This document shows positions 47,196-59,759 of a stretch of 64,000 bases of DNA, piece by piece (the first letter of the stretch is position 1; every line of letters begins with the position of its first letter). Under the pieces are notes generated by a model that was not told the DNA's origin, did no database searches, and saw only the letters and a list, made by a program, of their open reading frames with translations. A program made the position numbers and the translations under genes. Origin of the DNA: Psilocybe azurescens (taxonomy: Eukaryota; Basidiomycota; Agaricomycetes; Agaricales; Agrocybaceae); the NCBI GenBank assembly GCA_023853785.1, contig JAJIRX010000028.1:158392-222391 (forward strand), read 5' to 3'.

Positions 47196-49443
47196 TTATG
47201 CACTTGCACTTGGAATCATGCATTGTAGGCCGTTCTTCATGTGATCCATCGCAGTCTTATGCTGGCTGACGGCGAGGACGATGAAACAGTGCCAGATCGC
47301 ATGAGAACCTGAATTTAACAATCAAAAGGATGTTAGAGCACTGTCCATGAAACAAGGAGCAAAAAGGAAAGGAAAAATAAAATAAAGTAAATAGCAGAGA
47401 AAATAGCACGTACCGCCACCGATGGTGTCTAATTTGCGTTGGATGTTTGGAGGCACCACGCGCTCGGGGAAATGGGCCGCATAGAAGACGAGTCCAATTA
47501 TATACGAGAGCAATGATGGGAACACCGGAGCTAAAGAAAAAAGTGACAGGTATAATTAGCGATTTAAAAATAACAAGAAATTTCAAGCAAAGCAACAATA
47601 CGCACATACGAAAGCATACATCTCCGCCTTTGAGTGCAGCATAGATAGCACGACCATAGGCCCGATCGCAGAGAACGAAAGCGTGAGGAAGAACCCAATG
47701 CGATAGAACTTTTTGTTTAACACCGACGAACGTGTGAGTATTCGAATCAACTTGTCTGAAGGGGTTCAGGTTAACGTACTCGGTACTGGTGTTGATTGAA
47801 CCACGCCATGAAGGGGAAAATGTTGCCGGCTACACCTGTCGTGAAGCATACGCCGAGGAAAGCACGCCCAATGTTCGGATGGCACTGGCTGAATCCATAG
47901 TGCACAATGGTGCCAATGCTCGCACTGATGAGCCTGAAGAAAGTCGTCAAGGATGTCAGCTCACGCTAACAACACATGAAGAACAAAGGCTGTTCACCAT
48001 CCAATGCCAACGTAGTCTACCCGCGCACAGAATTCCATGCTGCGATGATCCGCACAACCTGACATTGTGTGCCATACAGCACTGCTTGCCAGACAGAGCA
48101 GGGCAAATGCCATGAACAGCATTTCAGGGGTATCATAGGCTTGCGTGTTCCAGATTAGAGGGATAAGGTTTATTCCCCACAGGAGGAATGGGATTAAGTG
48201 AGTATGAATATTTACTAGTGGAATACAAACATTAACGGTTTGTCAGAGATGTGCGAAAGAATGCTTACAAGTTTCGTTATGGCACGTAAATAGTGACATG
48301 ACGATGAGGGGCCATTTTTCTATGGGTATAAATCTAGAGGAAGTCAGTACGTTGAAGCGAACAAGTTAAGTCGGAAAGAAGTCCTCACCGATATCCATGG
48401 GTAACAAAGGGATTATTCCGCCACGGATGAGGCAAGTCGGAATACTTGATAAGCTGGACACCCTCGAACGACCGCTTAACGGCGTCGGCGACTTCGTAGG
48501 CGGCACGTTCCAGCATATTCTCTCCTTCAATAATAGCATCTGGAGTTGAGTTTAAGATGTCTTTTACGATATCAGAGTCTAGCAGGGATTGGAGAAGATC
48601 GGCGAGTACAGTGTTCGGCGCGAAAGAAGATATGGGTAGCTCTGACGGCATGTCTACGCTTGAAAGATGGGAATGCAGGTTCTCGAGATGGTCCGAAAGG
48701 GTAGGAATGTAGCTGAAGGGTCGCTGGAAGTCTATTTCGTGGAAACGTGTACGAACGTCGTCTAGTTTGTGTCGCATGTCAGAGAAGTGGGATCGTACGC
48801 CGTCCATATCAGGAAGACTGGGCATGTGTGAGCGCATCTCCGCCATGTCGGGTAGCGAAGGCATGTCGGGCAGGTGAGAGCGCATCTCTGACATATCAGG
48901 GAGGTACGACATGTCTGGCAAATGTGAGCGCATATCCGTGAAGTTGGGAACGTCACGGATGTCTGGCAGGTGCGATTTAACGAAAGCTTCCATGGAGGAC
49001 AGATCGACAAAAGGCAATTCTGGCAGATGCGAACAGACATCCGCGCGGATGCCTTCCAGCATCTCAAGGGCGGTGCGTGCCCACTGTGTCGCCTCCTCTA
49101 TGGTCCACTCCCCTTGCAGCGTCCACGCCTCGAAATTGGGAGATTCATATTCGCTCAAACGCCGTTCGAGATCCGCGAGGTACGAAAGCACGAGGAAGCG
49201 AAGAGAGGCGAGAGTTTGTGTTGGTGAAGCTGAAGAAAGGTCGAGCGCCTCGAGAGAGTAGGAGAGGGAGCTGCAGAGTTTCAGTGATGGCTGGTTTGAT
49301 GATGGAGCTGATAATCTGCGCCTCGTTCTCCGCATGCGAACTTGGGAGTTATTGGTATAGGAGAAGGCACTCCCTGTGGCGACAACCGACATCGAATGGG
49401 TGCTCGTCCTCGTTCTTGTCTTCGTGACAGTTGTCGCCGACAT
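47196..49443 (-). CDS. PAQR/hemolysin-III family seven-helix receptor, Izh3-like
   Basis: A fungal adiponectin-receptor-type membrane protein (Izh group, linked in yeast to lipid and zinc homeostasis). The start MSATTVTKTRTRTSTHSMSV at 49443 is preferred over an in-frame ATG 192 bases upstream, because homology-like sequence and the usual promoter pattern begin there. A ~390-residue N-terminal extension contains a 16-residue repeat (residues ~155-230). The membrane domain follows DLPHPWRNNPFVTHGYRFIP. PAQR metal-site motifs are present: SSAVWHTMSG with RVDYVGI, and SHAIWHCFIVLAVSQH near the C-terminus. The stop is a TAA after MIPSASA at 47196-47198. Short introns split the membrane domain. 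No frame break was found. Confidence 0.9.
48754..48981 (-). repeat. Coding 16-residue repeat in the PAQR N-terminus
   Basis: Five to six units with the core hxSHLPDMxxLPDMxE, for example MRSHLPDMSYLPDMSE then MRSHLPDMPSLPDMAE. The spacing loosens to 13-14 residues at the end. The Met/Leu/Asp periodicity suggests an amphipathic helical or solenoid array. Confidence 0.85.
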
Positions 49444-50554
49444 TGGATTAGCGAAAGGAAGGAAGGAAAGGGGTGGAAAGAAAGGAAAGAGTGACGAGTG
49501 GTTAATATCAGGCGAACCAAAATAATCAGGCGCAAAACCAACAGGCACCCACAAAAACCGCTCCGTTTGCGTTACATAATCAATCACTGCTGATCCGACC
49601 TTGTTCCCGCAACCTTGGCGCGCTGTCACTGCCACTGCACCTTCAACACAACCTTCATGACCATATTCTCATCAACGTCTCAGTCCCATTGGCCCTCTCT
49701 GGTATCTATAACCTGGAAGGACCTGTAATATCGACTCCGATCGAAAACTACGCTAAGCGATTCTATTGAATCTAATTGTCATCTTGCAGTTGTCTTGCAG
49801 CATCTAGCCCTCCAGTGCATGCGCTCTGATCAAATTTCGTCCTTGGCTACATATGTACTGGTCCAGTGTATTCCAACATCCCTAAATACTACACTTTATG
49901 GACCGTAGCCTCCATAGGGCATCGTCATAAGGAGTCTCCTACACTACAATCTAGTCCCCAACAATCCTCAGGCTCCAACTACTCTAAATCTCCTCCGACT
50001 GGTACATTCCAGATGATCCAAGACATGTTGACAAGCTACCACCAGCATGACGTTCCAAAAGCCTCTTAGCCAAGCGAATCGTATTACTTAAGGTTACTTA
50101 CAGACGTCATGAAGGTCATTTGGGGCCTTTTGGAATCTCGATAGTCGAGAAGTACACACAGGTACAATACTCAACTTCGACATAGGGGACATTTACATTG
50201 TACAGCATCGGGTCTAAACGGGTCGCTTAGTCGAAAATTGGAAATCACAAAACACGCAGTTCGACACGGCATAATATCTTCTCTTCATTCACACTACTCA
50301 AGCGCGCACCCTTAGCCTGAGACAGGATAACAACTGAGCTTGGCACGATTCGAGAGCTGAGTGTGGTTATATGGAACTCAACGTTGTGAAGACCTGGCAC
50401 CATCCTCACGCGCACACGAGTGAGTTAATAGATCCTTAGACACATTTCAGGCTTGCTTACAATGTGCTTGACAACTACATCAAATTCATCTCTAAGCCGA
50501 CTGTCAAGAACGAGGTATTCATTTCTATTATTCATTTTACTGAAGAAAGGTGCT
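49444..50554. other. Intergenic region upstream of the PAQR gene
   Basis: Holds the PAQR promoter. The open frames are short with no conserved signal. Nothing else is seen. Confidence 0.5.
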
Positions 50555-51269
50555 TTAGAGTAGTCTATAATGCTCGGCCTTTTCCAATGCAGCGACCTCG
50601 AAATGAGTGGGAGTATACAAATGATTGTGTTTTTTAAACATGCGACGCAGGAAGAGTTTAGGTAATAGGATATCCAAGTCCTCCGGAAAGAAGCAAGGAG
50701 TGTCGATACTCCCGTTCATTATGAGAGTGCGGATCGTGGGAAGATAAGGACGTTGACGCTCCGAGTTCGAACAAGCTGGAGGGTGGTTCATCAGGACGGA
50801 CAGGAAGGGCATCTCCAACGAGATATAACAGTCGTAGGTGTTCCATGCAAGTAAGCGCACCAAAAGAGCTCAGAAGGTGACGGCCCTTTGATATGGCTAC
50901 CATGCGATACCTTTAGGTGAGTTATACCCGAAAGAGATAGGAAGTCCCATTTGAGCAGAAAATCGATCTCGAGGACCCTTATAATAGCTGTGCGAGATAA
51001 TAGCTTTGCTAGAATGTCATAGTCTGTAGTATTACCTGGCTGCTAGGCATGCATGCCAGGCAGCAGCGCAGACGAGGTGCTGCAGTCGCGTCCAAAACCG
51101 CCACCGGACGACAAATGTAGCACAGCACATGAAACACTGCCAAATCAATCTCTCGACCGCGGGGCAGGTGGTGAGCAGGGAAAGTGGATCTGGAATCTAT
51201 GACCTCGTCGTAGGAGTCGACAGCGTCCCGGAAGACCATATCGCATTCGGGCGATCGTGTAGAAATCAT
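50555..51269 (-). pseudogene. Possible degenerate F-box/LRR-type gene
   Basis: Overlapping minus-strand fragments read like the repeated Leu-rich part of Agaricomycete F-box proteins: MEHLRLLYLVGDALP, PDEPPSSLFELG, then in another frame LPTIRTLIMNGS and LDILLPKLFLRRMF. A second fragment upstream (51009-51269) contains FRDAVDSYDEVIDS. No F-box motif, start or splice pattern ties them together, so this is a weak call based on composition and phrase resemblance. Confidence 0.3.
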
Positions 51270-52079
51270 TTTCGCCCGCCCATTGGAGGAGATGAGGGTC
51301 CCGATGTAAAAGTGCCAGTCTATGCCTGTTGCGTATATAAAGACCTTAGATTTTCCTAAAATGACATGGGCATATGTGTAGATTCGTTCCGCACAGGAAT
51401 GGGAGCGTCGGTCATGATCATGCGCACGAAATAAACTGGGGCCTTCAATGCAAATCGCGCTTACGATGTGACCCTGGGACTAGAGCCAGGACGGTGGTGA
51501 CTCTACGAATTTATTCATTTTAATGACCGTCTGCGCTCGATGTCGTTCGGTATACGTGGGCTGGTTTGATGGACACTTTTGGTACGACGCACGCCCTATT
51601 CTCGCTTCGAAGCGGCTTCGAAGACAGCGAAGATCTATCTAAGGCCGGGTTTTTCTGTCCTCGTAGATGGGTATTCCCCTATATTGGAATACTCATGAGA
51701 AAGAGAAAACAGGCGACTCAGAGACCAGATCCACATTACATATATAGATGCGAGGACGGCGTCAATGTTCTCGCCGCGATTTCATCCTTCAGATGTCATT
51801 AAATAATTCGGCTGAAAGCATATAATCTTGGGGATCGAAATGTGGAGAGAATTGGCCTAAGTCCATAGTCGGAGAAGGTTGTTAAGTTTGAGGTCAAGTA
51901 GTGGGTGGGGAGGAACAGTTTATTCACGCTCGTATTTATACGTATTCCTCATAATGCATTGTGGTCTACATTGGGGATATCAGGGATATGAGCTTACAAT
52001 GATGACAATGATATCGCCATCATTTTCTCGGGCACTCATGGCCTCCAGGCCATCTTCACAATGGGAGATATTTGATAAT
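51270..52079. other. Non-coding stretch before the transposon block
   Basis: CpG content is ordinary here. A plus-strand ORF (51566-51802) has no recognisable domain. Nothing else is seen. Confidence 0.45.
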
Positions 52080-52571
52080 TAAGCATCAAGAAATGGCCCA
52101 CAAGAATACATACACCATATGTTTTTTTAGTCCTGACTCAGAGTATCAGGAAATTGGTGGCCATTGTCACGGTGCTTGACAAGGTCAGTGAATGTTGTAC
52201 GAAAAAATTTTGTCCATTAACCATTCCACAATGATACTACAAATTGATAGACGTTCTGTCTTGTTTGAGGATGTTATTTTTGCCATTGCAGGATTCCATC
52301 CTGTTTTTTCTGTGTTTGGATTTGGTGGTGGTGGTGATTGTGCCATTTAAAATATGCCTTCTGAACCATGTGTTTTTTCTTTAATATTAATTGATATAGA
52401 AAACAAGCTGATGAATATTTTATAGGCCTGAAACTCCTCCAAATACTCCACGTTGGCATGTTCATATTGCTGCACAGCAATCTGAGTGTGATGCCCATGT
52501 TTTTGAGAGTCCTCAAGCCTGTTGCACTCTATGTCATGACCAAATGCCTTATATGCACCTGTTTTCCAGCC

Positions 52572-52776
52572 TGCTATATTTAATGGAATTCAGTATAATA
52601 ACTTATCTGCAAATTTAGCTCAGCTTTTAGCAGCTGTTCCACCAGCTCCTTTACCACTACAATGAGGTGGTCATCCTGGTCATCCTGTTCCTGTTCCTGC
52701 TATGTTTAATGAAATTCAGTATAACAATTTGCCTGCAAATTTGGCTCAGCTATTAGCTGCTGCTCCTGCACCTCCT
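52572..52776 (+). repeat. Tandem duplication in the Helitron Rep leader
   Basis: Two ~79-nt copies (52572-52650 and 52698-52776), 126 nt apart and in the same reading frame. They encode FNGIQYNNLSANLAQLLAA and FNEIQYNNLPANLAQLLAA, each followed by a Pro/Ala-rich stretch. They differ by substitutions only. Confidence 0.85.
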
Positions 52777-55320
52777 CCACAACCATGTTGTGGATGTTGT
52801 GCTAGACCCCAACCTTTTCCTGTATGTATTTTAAGGTTCTGTGATTTTAAACATAATATTGATGAAGAAATAGATACTTCCTCCAGTGATATCTATGCCT
52901 CTTCCTCCTCTTCCTCCAGTGCTTCCACCTCTTCAGCCTCCCCCCTCCTGTTCTTCCTGCACCACTTCCACCTCTCATTGCCCAACCAGTTGTATCTGCT
53001 GCACAACAGCCCTTTAGCTGTCACTGGCCTGTCCATAATTTGGGAAAAATGGATGTTAAGTGTGCAAACTGTGGTGCCTTGCACTGGATGATTGAGTGTC
53101 TTACAAGTTCAAGCAAGGATCTTTACATATTTGGAATGTACTGTTTTAGTGGGGAAATTGTTCTTTCAAAGCTGAAAAATCCTCCTCAAGAATTAGATGC
53201 ATTGCTTAAGAATATTGATCCCCAATCCAAAAACTTCTACAATCATATTTGGCAGTACCTTATGTATTCAAAGTCCAAGGAAGGTTAACACATCAAGCTG
53301 GATCTCTTCTTCCTCAGATTGGTGTTACATCTTTATATGCTCAGCTACATATTTTTGATCCTGCTGAAGCTCTCAATTTCCATGTGTCATCCTGCAAACT
53401 CTGGGCTGGATAGAACCACCATGAGTATTCTTCAGGATATGCTATATCTTTCTCATTCAGGTCTGTAGCTGTATAAACAAGTATTTGAAGTAATACATAA
53501 CATGTCCATGGATCAGCAATGCACAATTATTCTTTGCTATGAACATGAAACTGATTGCTGATGCTATAATATACCATCAGTTACATCCAATGAAGTGGCT
53601 GTAATTCTTCCTGAAGATGGTGATGAAGTATATCCCAATGGCAAGGATATTGTTCTGAGACAAAGAGCAGGAAAAAGACTGGAAGCAATCAGTGAACTAC
53701 ACCCTCTTTACCTTCCACTTCATTATGTTCTTTTTCCAACTGGGCAGTTAGGCTGGCATCCTAACATTCCTTTTAGAGAGGCTGTAGAAATTGATGATAA
53801 TCCTCCAGCTGCTGAGCAGGCTTTTAATGAGGATGAGGATGAGGATGCTAATGAAGCTCCACAACCAAAAAGCAAAAATACATCTCACAAACAGAATATT
53901 TCTGTTATTGTCTTCATCCAAGAGAAGCAACAAATGAATCTCAACATTTGTTTTTGGTAGAAAAGCTTCTTCAGGAATTTATTGTAGACTGTTGGGCAGC
54001 TTCAGAGAAAAACTAATCACAGTGGGTTAGACAAAATCAGCAGAAGTTCAGAAATGATACATGTCAAGGTCTTATGGATGCTATCGCAGCTGATTCTAAT
54101 GCTGAAGGTGCCAATGTTGGCCAAAGGATTATTTTGCCCTCTTCATTTGCTGGAAGCACCCAAAACATGATTAAGAACTGCCAGAATGCCCTCACTATCA
54201 ATCACTATTTTCATGGAGCTGACTTATTCATCACTACTACTGCCAACCCAAACTGGCCAGAAATTAAAGAGGCACTTTTTCCTGGACAACAGTCTTCTGA
54301 TGGTCCTGATTTGGTGGTCAGAGTCTTTCATACAAAAATGAAGGAGATGCTCAATGGTATTTGTAAAGATGGCATTATATGATGAGCAGTTGCAAATGTG
54401 TAGACAATTGAGTTTCAAAAGCAAGGCCTCCCACATATGCACATGACTGTATTTTTATATCCTGATTACAAACTTTGCACACCTGAAGATATTGACAGCC
54501 TTATTTCAGCTGAATTTCCAGATAAAAGAAAGAGCCAGAACTCTTTGAATTGGTTAAGAAATTCATGGTCCATACTCCATGCAATGGTGACACCACTGCT
54601 CAATGTCATGTGAATGGCAAATGTTCAAAATGTTTTCCCAAGCCTTATTGTGACTAGACAACTGTCAATGAAGACTCTTATGCAAATCTCAGAAGATGTG
54701 ACACTGGAAAGGAGTTTGACATTGGTGGTTGAAAAAAGGTTGATAATCACTGGGTTGTTGCTCACTGCCATTATCATATCTGGAAATATCACTGTCATAT
54801 CAATGTTGAGTCTATTGCTTCTATCAAGGCCACCAAATATATCTACAATTATGTCTATAAGGGCCATGACCACATTACCATAGAGTTTGGATGTTGTGAA
54901 GATGAGGTCAAGTTATATCTTGATGCACAATATGTTTCTGTATATGAAGGACTTCAGCACACTTTTACTTCCACATGCATCAAGAACATCCATCTATTGT
55001 TTGCCTTCAGATTCATTTACCTGATCAACAAATGGTTACATGGAATGAAGACCAGACATTAAATATTCAGGAGGTTTTAGATTGTACTGCAGGCAGAGAT
55101 ACCAAGCTCACTGCTTATTTCAAAGCCAATGCACAATATAAGGAAGCCAGAAATACTCTTTATCAGGTTTTTTCTGCCAAATTTGTCTGGAAGGGAAAGT
55201 AGTGCAAATAGGCTCCAAGACAGCAACAATTTGCAATTGAGCATATGTACTATGCTCATCTAAGTTCAGGAGAACATTTTTACCTGTGAATCAACCCATA
55301 CTCCTCGACACCACTATGTC
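52702..55320 (+). pseudogene. Helitron Rep (rolling-circle replication initiator) pseudogene
   Basis: Recognisable in order across several frames: a metal-binding start (CANCGALHW); a second cysteine region (FGMYCFSGEIVLSKLKNPP); HPLYLPLHYVLFPTG with GQLGWHP; the Rep core MDAIAADSNAEGANVGQRII and LPSSFAGSTQNM; DLFITTTANPNWPEIKEAL; HMTVFLYPDYKLCTPEDID; GKCSKCFPKPYCD; KYIYNYVYKGHDH; and MYYAHLSSGEHFYL. In-frame stops and frame changes are numerous. The homology stops just after the last phrase, and I see no SF1 helicase domain, so it is a truncated, dead copy. CpG loss explains many Arg-codon changes. Helitron ends (5' TC, 3' CTRR hairpin) were not identified. Confidence 0.85.
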
Positions 55321-56891
55321 TACTGACTGAGGATCTAAAAGTGTAAAACTTGCTCCTGCTGCAGCAGAATAGAACTCACTTCAGTGTTCCACATCCTTTA
55401 GAAGTTTAGGAGCATGATCACCAAATATTTTTGTCCTGACAACACCAATCTCAAGAACACCAAGCTAGGCACAGAGATTGATGAGGACACACTGGTGCAG
55501 CTGGATGGCCTTCTTCAGTGGACAGATGCCAAGATAAAAGGTGTGACCAAAGTCAGTCTTTGTGTGTTGTCAGCTGTCAGCTATTTCACACTGGAGCCAG
55601 AGCCATGTGTTCTTGTCTGCCAGCTTGGCACATGTCAGCAATATCTAAATTTCCCCAGGACCACCACTTTCTCTTAAAAATAATGTGGTTCAACAAATTG
55701 CTGCAGCAAAATTGGCCAGTGTGGACCATTTCATGTTCTCCAAGAATGTGCACAAGTTCTTGGACATGCTCCTTCATCTTGTTGCAATAATGGGCACAGA
55801 AGCTCTCTGGTCCCAGAATTTGTGATTTTTACAGCTTCAAAATACTCCACACCTCCAACAACATATCCAGCAGCTTTAGCAGGCTTTGCACCTTTTCCTT
55901 TAGCTTTGCACCTATTTTCTCAACTCTGCAGCTCTTCAAACCTTATTCCAGCTTATTCCCTTACCTTTAACATTCATTCTCAGCATTTTACAAAGCTTTT
56001 GCATCTATTTCAACATCTCTGAACCTCTGATAATCTCTTCCTTCAGTATACATTGTTCTGACAGCTTTGAATCTCTTAGAACCCCCACAAAGTCTACAAG
56101 GAGTGGTGTGTGCTCACCATCACAGTCAGTGTCAAGACCAAGCATGGAAATTAATGCTGTGGTTGTGGACAAGATGAGAGGGAAGAGGGGTGCAAGTATA
56201 GTGTTTGTGCATGAGAGGAGGCTTATGCTGTAGCTATAGCAGCCCTGTGGTTTAGAAGAAGAAATGGAGGGCTTAGAGAATGTATACAGATAAGAATCAT
56301 GGTGCAAGCATAAAAGGGATGTGGAAGGGAAAGGGGTGATAAGAGGAGCAGAGAATAGGTAGAGTATGGGTATGTGCTACAAGAACAAGACAAAAAGCCA
56401 CACCGCTGTCCCAAGCATAGTGTACCTCATCAAATATGTCAGTGGGTGGCCAAGCATTGCATTATTGTTATCATCCAAGCCCCATGATAGATCAGGGACT
56501 GAGGTGATGAGGATCTGCATCAGCGCAATGGGGAGCATATTGCAGTTTATGAACATATTGGCAATCATGATGAAGTTCCTGTATGCATACAAAAGTGTGA
56601 GTTGCTGCTAATCAGTGATTATGTGCAGTGGGGTAAGAGAATGAGAGAAAAAACCAGCAAGTTAGGTGCAGTGGGAGGGGTTGTGTAAGGTAACTGTGGA
56701 TAGAGCATGGATGAAAGGAGGCAAATGGGGGTGACATGGCAAATGGAATGTGAATGCAAACAGTTGAAAAGAATAATGAATATAAGAGGAAGGACAGATA
56801 GGATGCACATATCTTTGCAGCTTCCTCAAGCTGAACATCTAGCCCAGAACTCATCTTACAACCATCAAAATGCCAGTGACAATAATGAACC
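55321..56891. other. Unidentified CpG-poor sequence between the Helitron relic and the hAT MITE
   Basis: Contains fragmentary open frames, e.g. 55414-55677 (TKYFCPDNTNLKNTKLGTE) and a shifted frame reading FMFSKNVHKFLDMLLHLVA. I cannot assign them. They may be decayed transposon or captured gene pieces. Confidence 0.4.
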
Positions 56892-56899
56892 ATATCAGC

Positions 56900-57436
56900 T
56901 AGGGATGCACACTGTACCATATATGGTATACAGCTGTAAAATGACAGTTGGGTTATGGGATACAGGCTACCTGTATACTGTAGCCATACTTGGAATTTTT
57001 TTATCTCAACGGGATGGTACAGGTACCAATACAGCCAAAAACGGTGTATACGGTAGGGATACGGACATATAATTAATTAGTATATAAAATCGGCACAATT
57101 AGTAGATTAAAGTGCAAAATATCTACCACCTTAACTTTAGGACAAGAAAATAGAGATTTACTATGTGTATACTTTGTTGATGTGTAGACTTGTTGAAGAC
57201 TTAGTTATCAGTCCCATTCAAATCGACTTCAGTGCCTGTAATGTACATAGGATAAAAATAGATTACAATGACAGCCATATACAGCTGTATACAGCTGTCT
57301 TCATATGGTGCTTACAGGTATCCTCCGTACTGTTGGCCATACTGTAAAAATATAATTTTGGGGCCAACGGGACGGGTTCGGTGGACCGTATACAGCACCC
57401 ATAAAGCCATCAATATGGTGACGGTGTGCATCCCTG
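56900..57436. mobile_element. 537-bp hAT-type MITE with perfect 8-bp target-site duplication
   Basis: The left end is TAGGGATGCACACTGTACCA. The right end, reverse-complemented, is CAGGGATGCACACCGTCACC. Both are flanked by the same 8 bases, ATATCAGC (56892-56899 and 57437-57444). An 8-bp duplication with (T/C)AGGGATG ends is diagnostic of hAT elements. The interior is AT-rich with repeated TATACAGCTGTAT-type palindromes and no coding capacity, so it depends on a transposase elsewhere. About twelve CpGs remain, in contrast to its host sequence. Confidence 0.9.
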
Positions 57437-57444
57437 ATATCAGC

Positions 57445-58944
57445 ATCACCCAGAGTTTCTCTGTCAAACCATTGTAAGTCTTATCACAATCACAAACCAT
57501 ACAACAATGCAAGGTAGGTGTACCAGACATTAAACAAAATGTGACTTTGGAAAGAGCAGTGCAGGTGTGAAGAGCACTAGGTTGCCTCAATTTTCTATAA
57601 TTACAATTGTCAATGTTAGTTATATATAAACTATGGCCTTGGAGTGAACCAAAATAGTTGAGGGGGAGAGTATATGTATCTTTGGGTCTTCTTATACAGA
57701 ATACACTGCCTTACTAGGATATACCTTGCAGCACATAATAGAAAGACCTCAAGGATGGACTGTCTTTGTGCATTTTTAGGGAGGTTTAGACATGATCAGT
57801 GGTCTAGACATTGTGCTATCAATGCATCACTAAGCAAATATTTTTCTATTTGTTCTCCAGTTGTCTCCTCTTCATATTATGAAAAGCTCTCCCTTTAATC
57901 TTTAATATATTCTCATTGTAAATGGTACACTCAAATGTCTACTTACTTCTGTATGCAAGCTGGTCTGGACACAGTCTCCATCATTCAATCTTTCACTGAC
58001 TGATCAGCAACAATAGAAAATCAGGAGGTGTTATGGAGGTGTTGATGCAAGAGCTGAGCTCTGCCATGATGCTAAGATTGAGAGAGTTAGCCATGCATGT
58101 TTTGGAAATTACCTTGATTCTGCATACCTCTTTTTGCCTTCAAAAGTGTTGTTTTATTTGCAGATATGCTGTAACACCTTTTATTATCCACACTTATTCT
58201 GGCTACCCAATACCAACCTTACTCTTTGATGCTCTATTCTACTTGATAACCACCCTCATTTTTATTCTCTGGATTCAACAATACACAGTGACAAAGTTGG
58301 GTCCAGATCTGACGAGTGGCTTAGACTCAAGTCTAAGTCCCTCACCTTCACCTTTGCCCATTTTTCCCTCACATATGGAAATGGGTTCTGAATTCCTTGA
58401 ATCTGCATTTTTGTTTTTGTTTTTGTTTTTGGATCTGCTACAGGAAACAGAGCATGCACTACAAGCAGCAAGCTGTGCAATCTACTAATCAAGTTGATTT
58501 CTGCTGTTATCACAATTGTGTTCTCCTACTCTAATGTTCATATTTATTCTGATTGTCTTTGTTAATACAAACCTTCCTCTGTGATGTCTACACTGTGATA
58601 ACCAACCCTCCCTTAAATACTCTGTAGTGATACAATGTGATTCACACAATATGATATGATGCAAAGTGACATGGTTGGGTATAAATTCAATGAGGTGGAC
58701 TGCACTCACACTGGGTATTAGCATCTCATTTCCACCTCTACACCATGCTCTATTCCCTCACATCATATCTCTGGTGCTGCCCATCACATTGATCTATTGT
58801 TCTTTGGATCCTCTATATTTCATCGGTTACCAAATCCAGCTGTTTGTACAGGCTCTTGCCATACAGAAAGCAGGCACCTAAAAATGGAAACAGCCTAGCA
58901 TTTTGCACATTGCTGTAATGTCCCTCATACTCACCACCATGAAC
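57445..58944. other. Unidentified CpG-poor sequence after the hAT MITE
   Basis: Several AT-rich open frames, including one hydrophobic stretch (58033-58488) that probably reflects composition. No family is recognised. Confidence 0.4.
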
Positions 58945-59759
58945 TTGATTTACTCAGCTAAATCTGGAATTGACTGGACAAGAAATGAGCTGGCTGCATA
59001 CTGCATTGATACTTATTGTGAAAAACCTCTCACCTTCTTTGGTGTTTAAGCTTTACCCCAGCCACAGGTTGACCCTGAGCTCCTCACCTCCTTTGATGCA
59101 GCACAAGCCATCAATGGCTTAAATGCTGAGCTCCTTCATCTGTTAGATATAGTCATGATTCTGGGCTTGGGCAAGTCTGCAGTTCATGACTTTTGCAGCA
59201 GGACTTTTCAGGGCCCTCGGTTATGCCAAACACAATTGTATTGCTTGCTCTCAGAATGCCTTGAGCCTTTTAGTTTGTGGTGAGTTTAGACAGACCCAGA
59301 CCAATATCTGTATAATTGACTGCAATAGAAACAATATTCTTCTGCTTGTTCAAGAAGACAAGCACTTCAAAGGTGAAGGGCAGACCCTGAAGCACAGTTG
59401 ATCACATAAACTACTGCTGCCTTTGCATTTAATAATGAACAGTAAAACAGTACTGGCATGGAACCACTTGATGAAAAGGCTAGTCTTTTTATGCTTTCTA
59501 TTTTACTTATTACATTATTGAAATAAGTGTTATCAAGATAATACCTGGCATCACAATGGTGGGTACAACACCAACATTCTACAAGATTTCCATCACAAGA
59601 GACCTGCTACAGCATGTGGCAGAGGGAATCTACTCCCATGAACCTGGCACCTGGGTCACATACTGTCAACCACCAGTTCCCCACCCTATTTTCAGGGATA
59701 TTGAGAGAATTAAAGCTGCCAAAGCCAAGCCAAAGCCGGGGCTTTCAGGCCAAGTCTGA
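58945..59759 (+). pseudogene. Relic of an Agaricomycete PD-(D/E)XK-like gene family
   Basis: Fragments in several frames follow the order of a gene family found widely in mushroom genomes: NELAAYCIDTYCEKPL with FFGV; PQVDPELLTSFDAAQAINGL; FAAGLFRALGYA; LLVCGEFRQTQTNICIID; ILLLVQEDKHFKG; and PGITMVGTTPTFYKISITRD. The pair D...ILLLVQEDK resembles a PD-(D/E)XK nuclease core (D-x(n)-ExK), a family reading made from memory of its pattern. Several stops and frame changes make this copy dead. It lies at the right end of the CpG-depleted block and may have been carried there by a transposon. Confidence 0.6.

Noticed and set aside
56041..56920. Minus-strand hydrophobic ORFs resembling membrane proteins
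   Set aside because: They lie in CpG-depleted, low-complexity DNA, change frame often and match no family.
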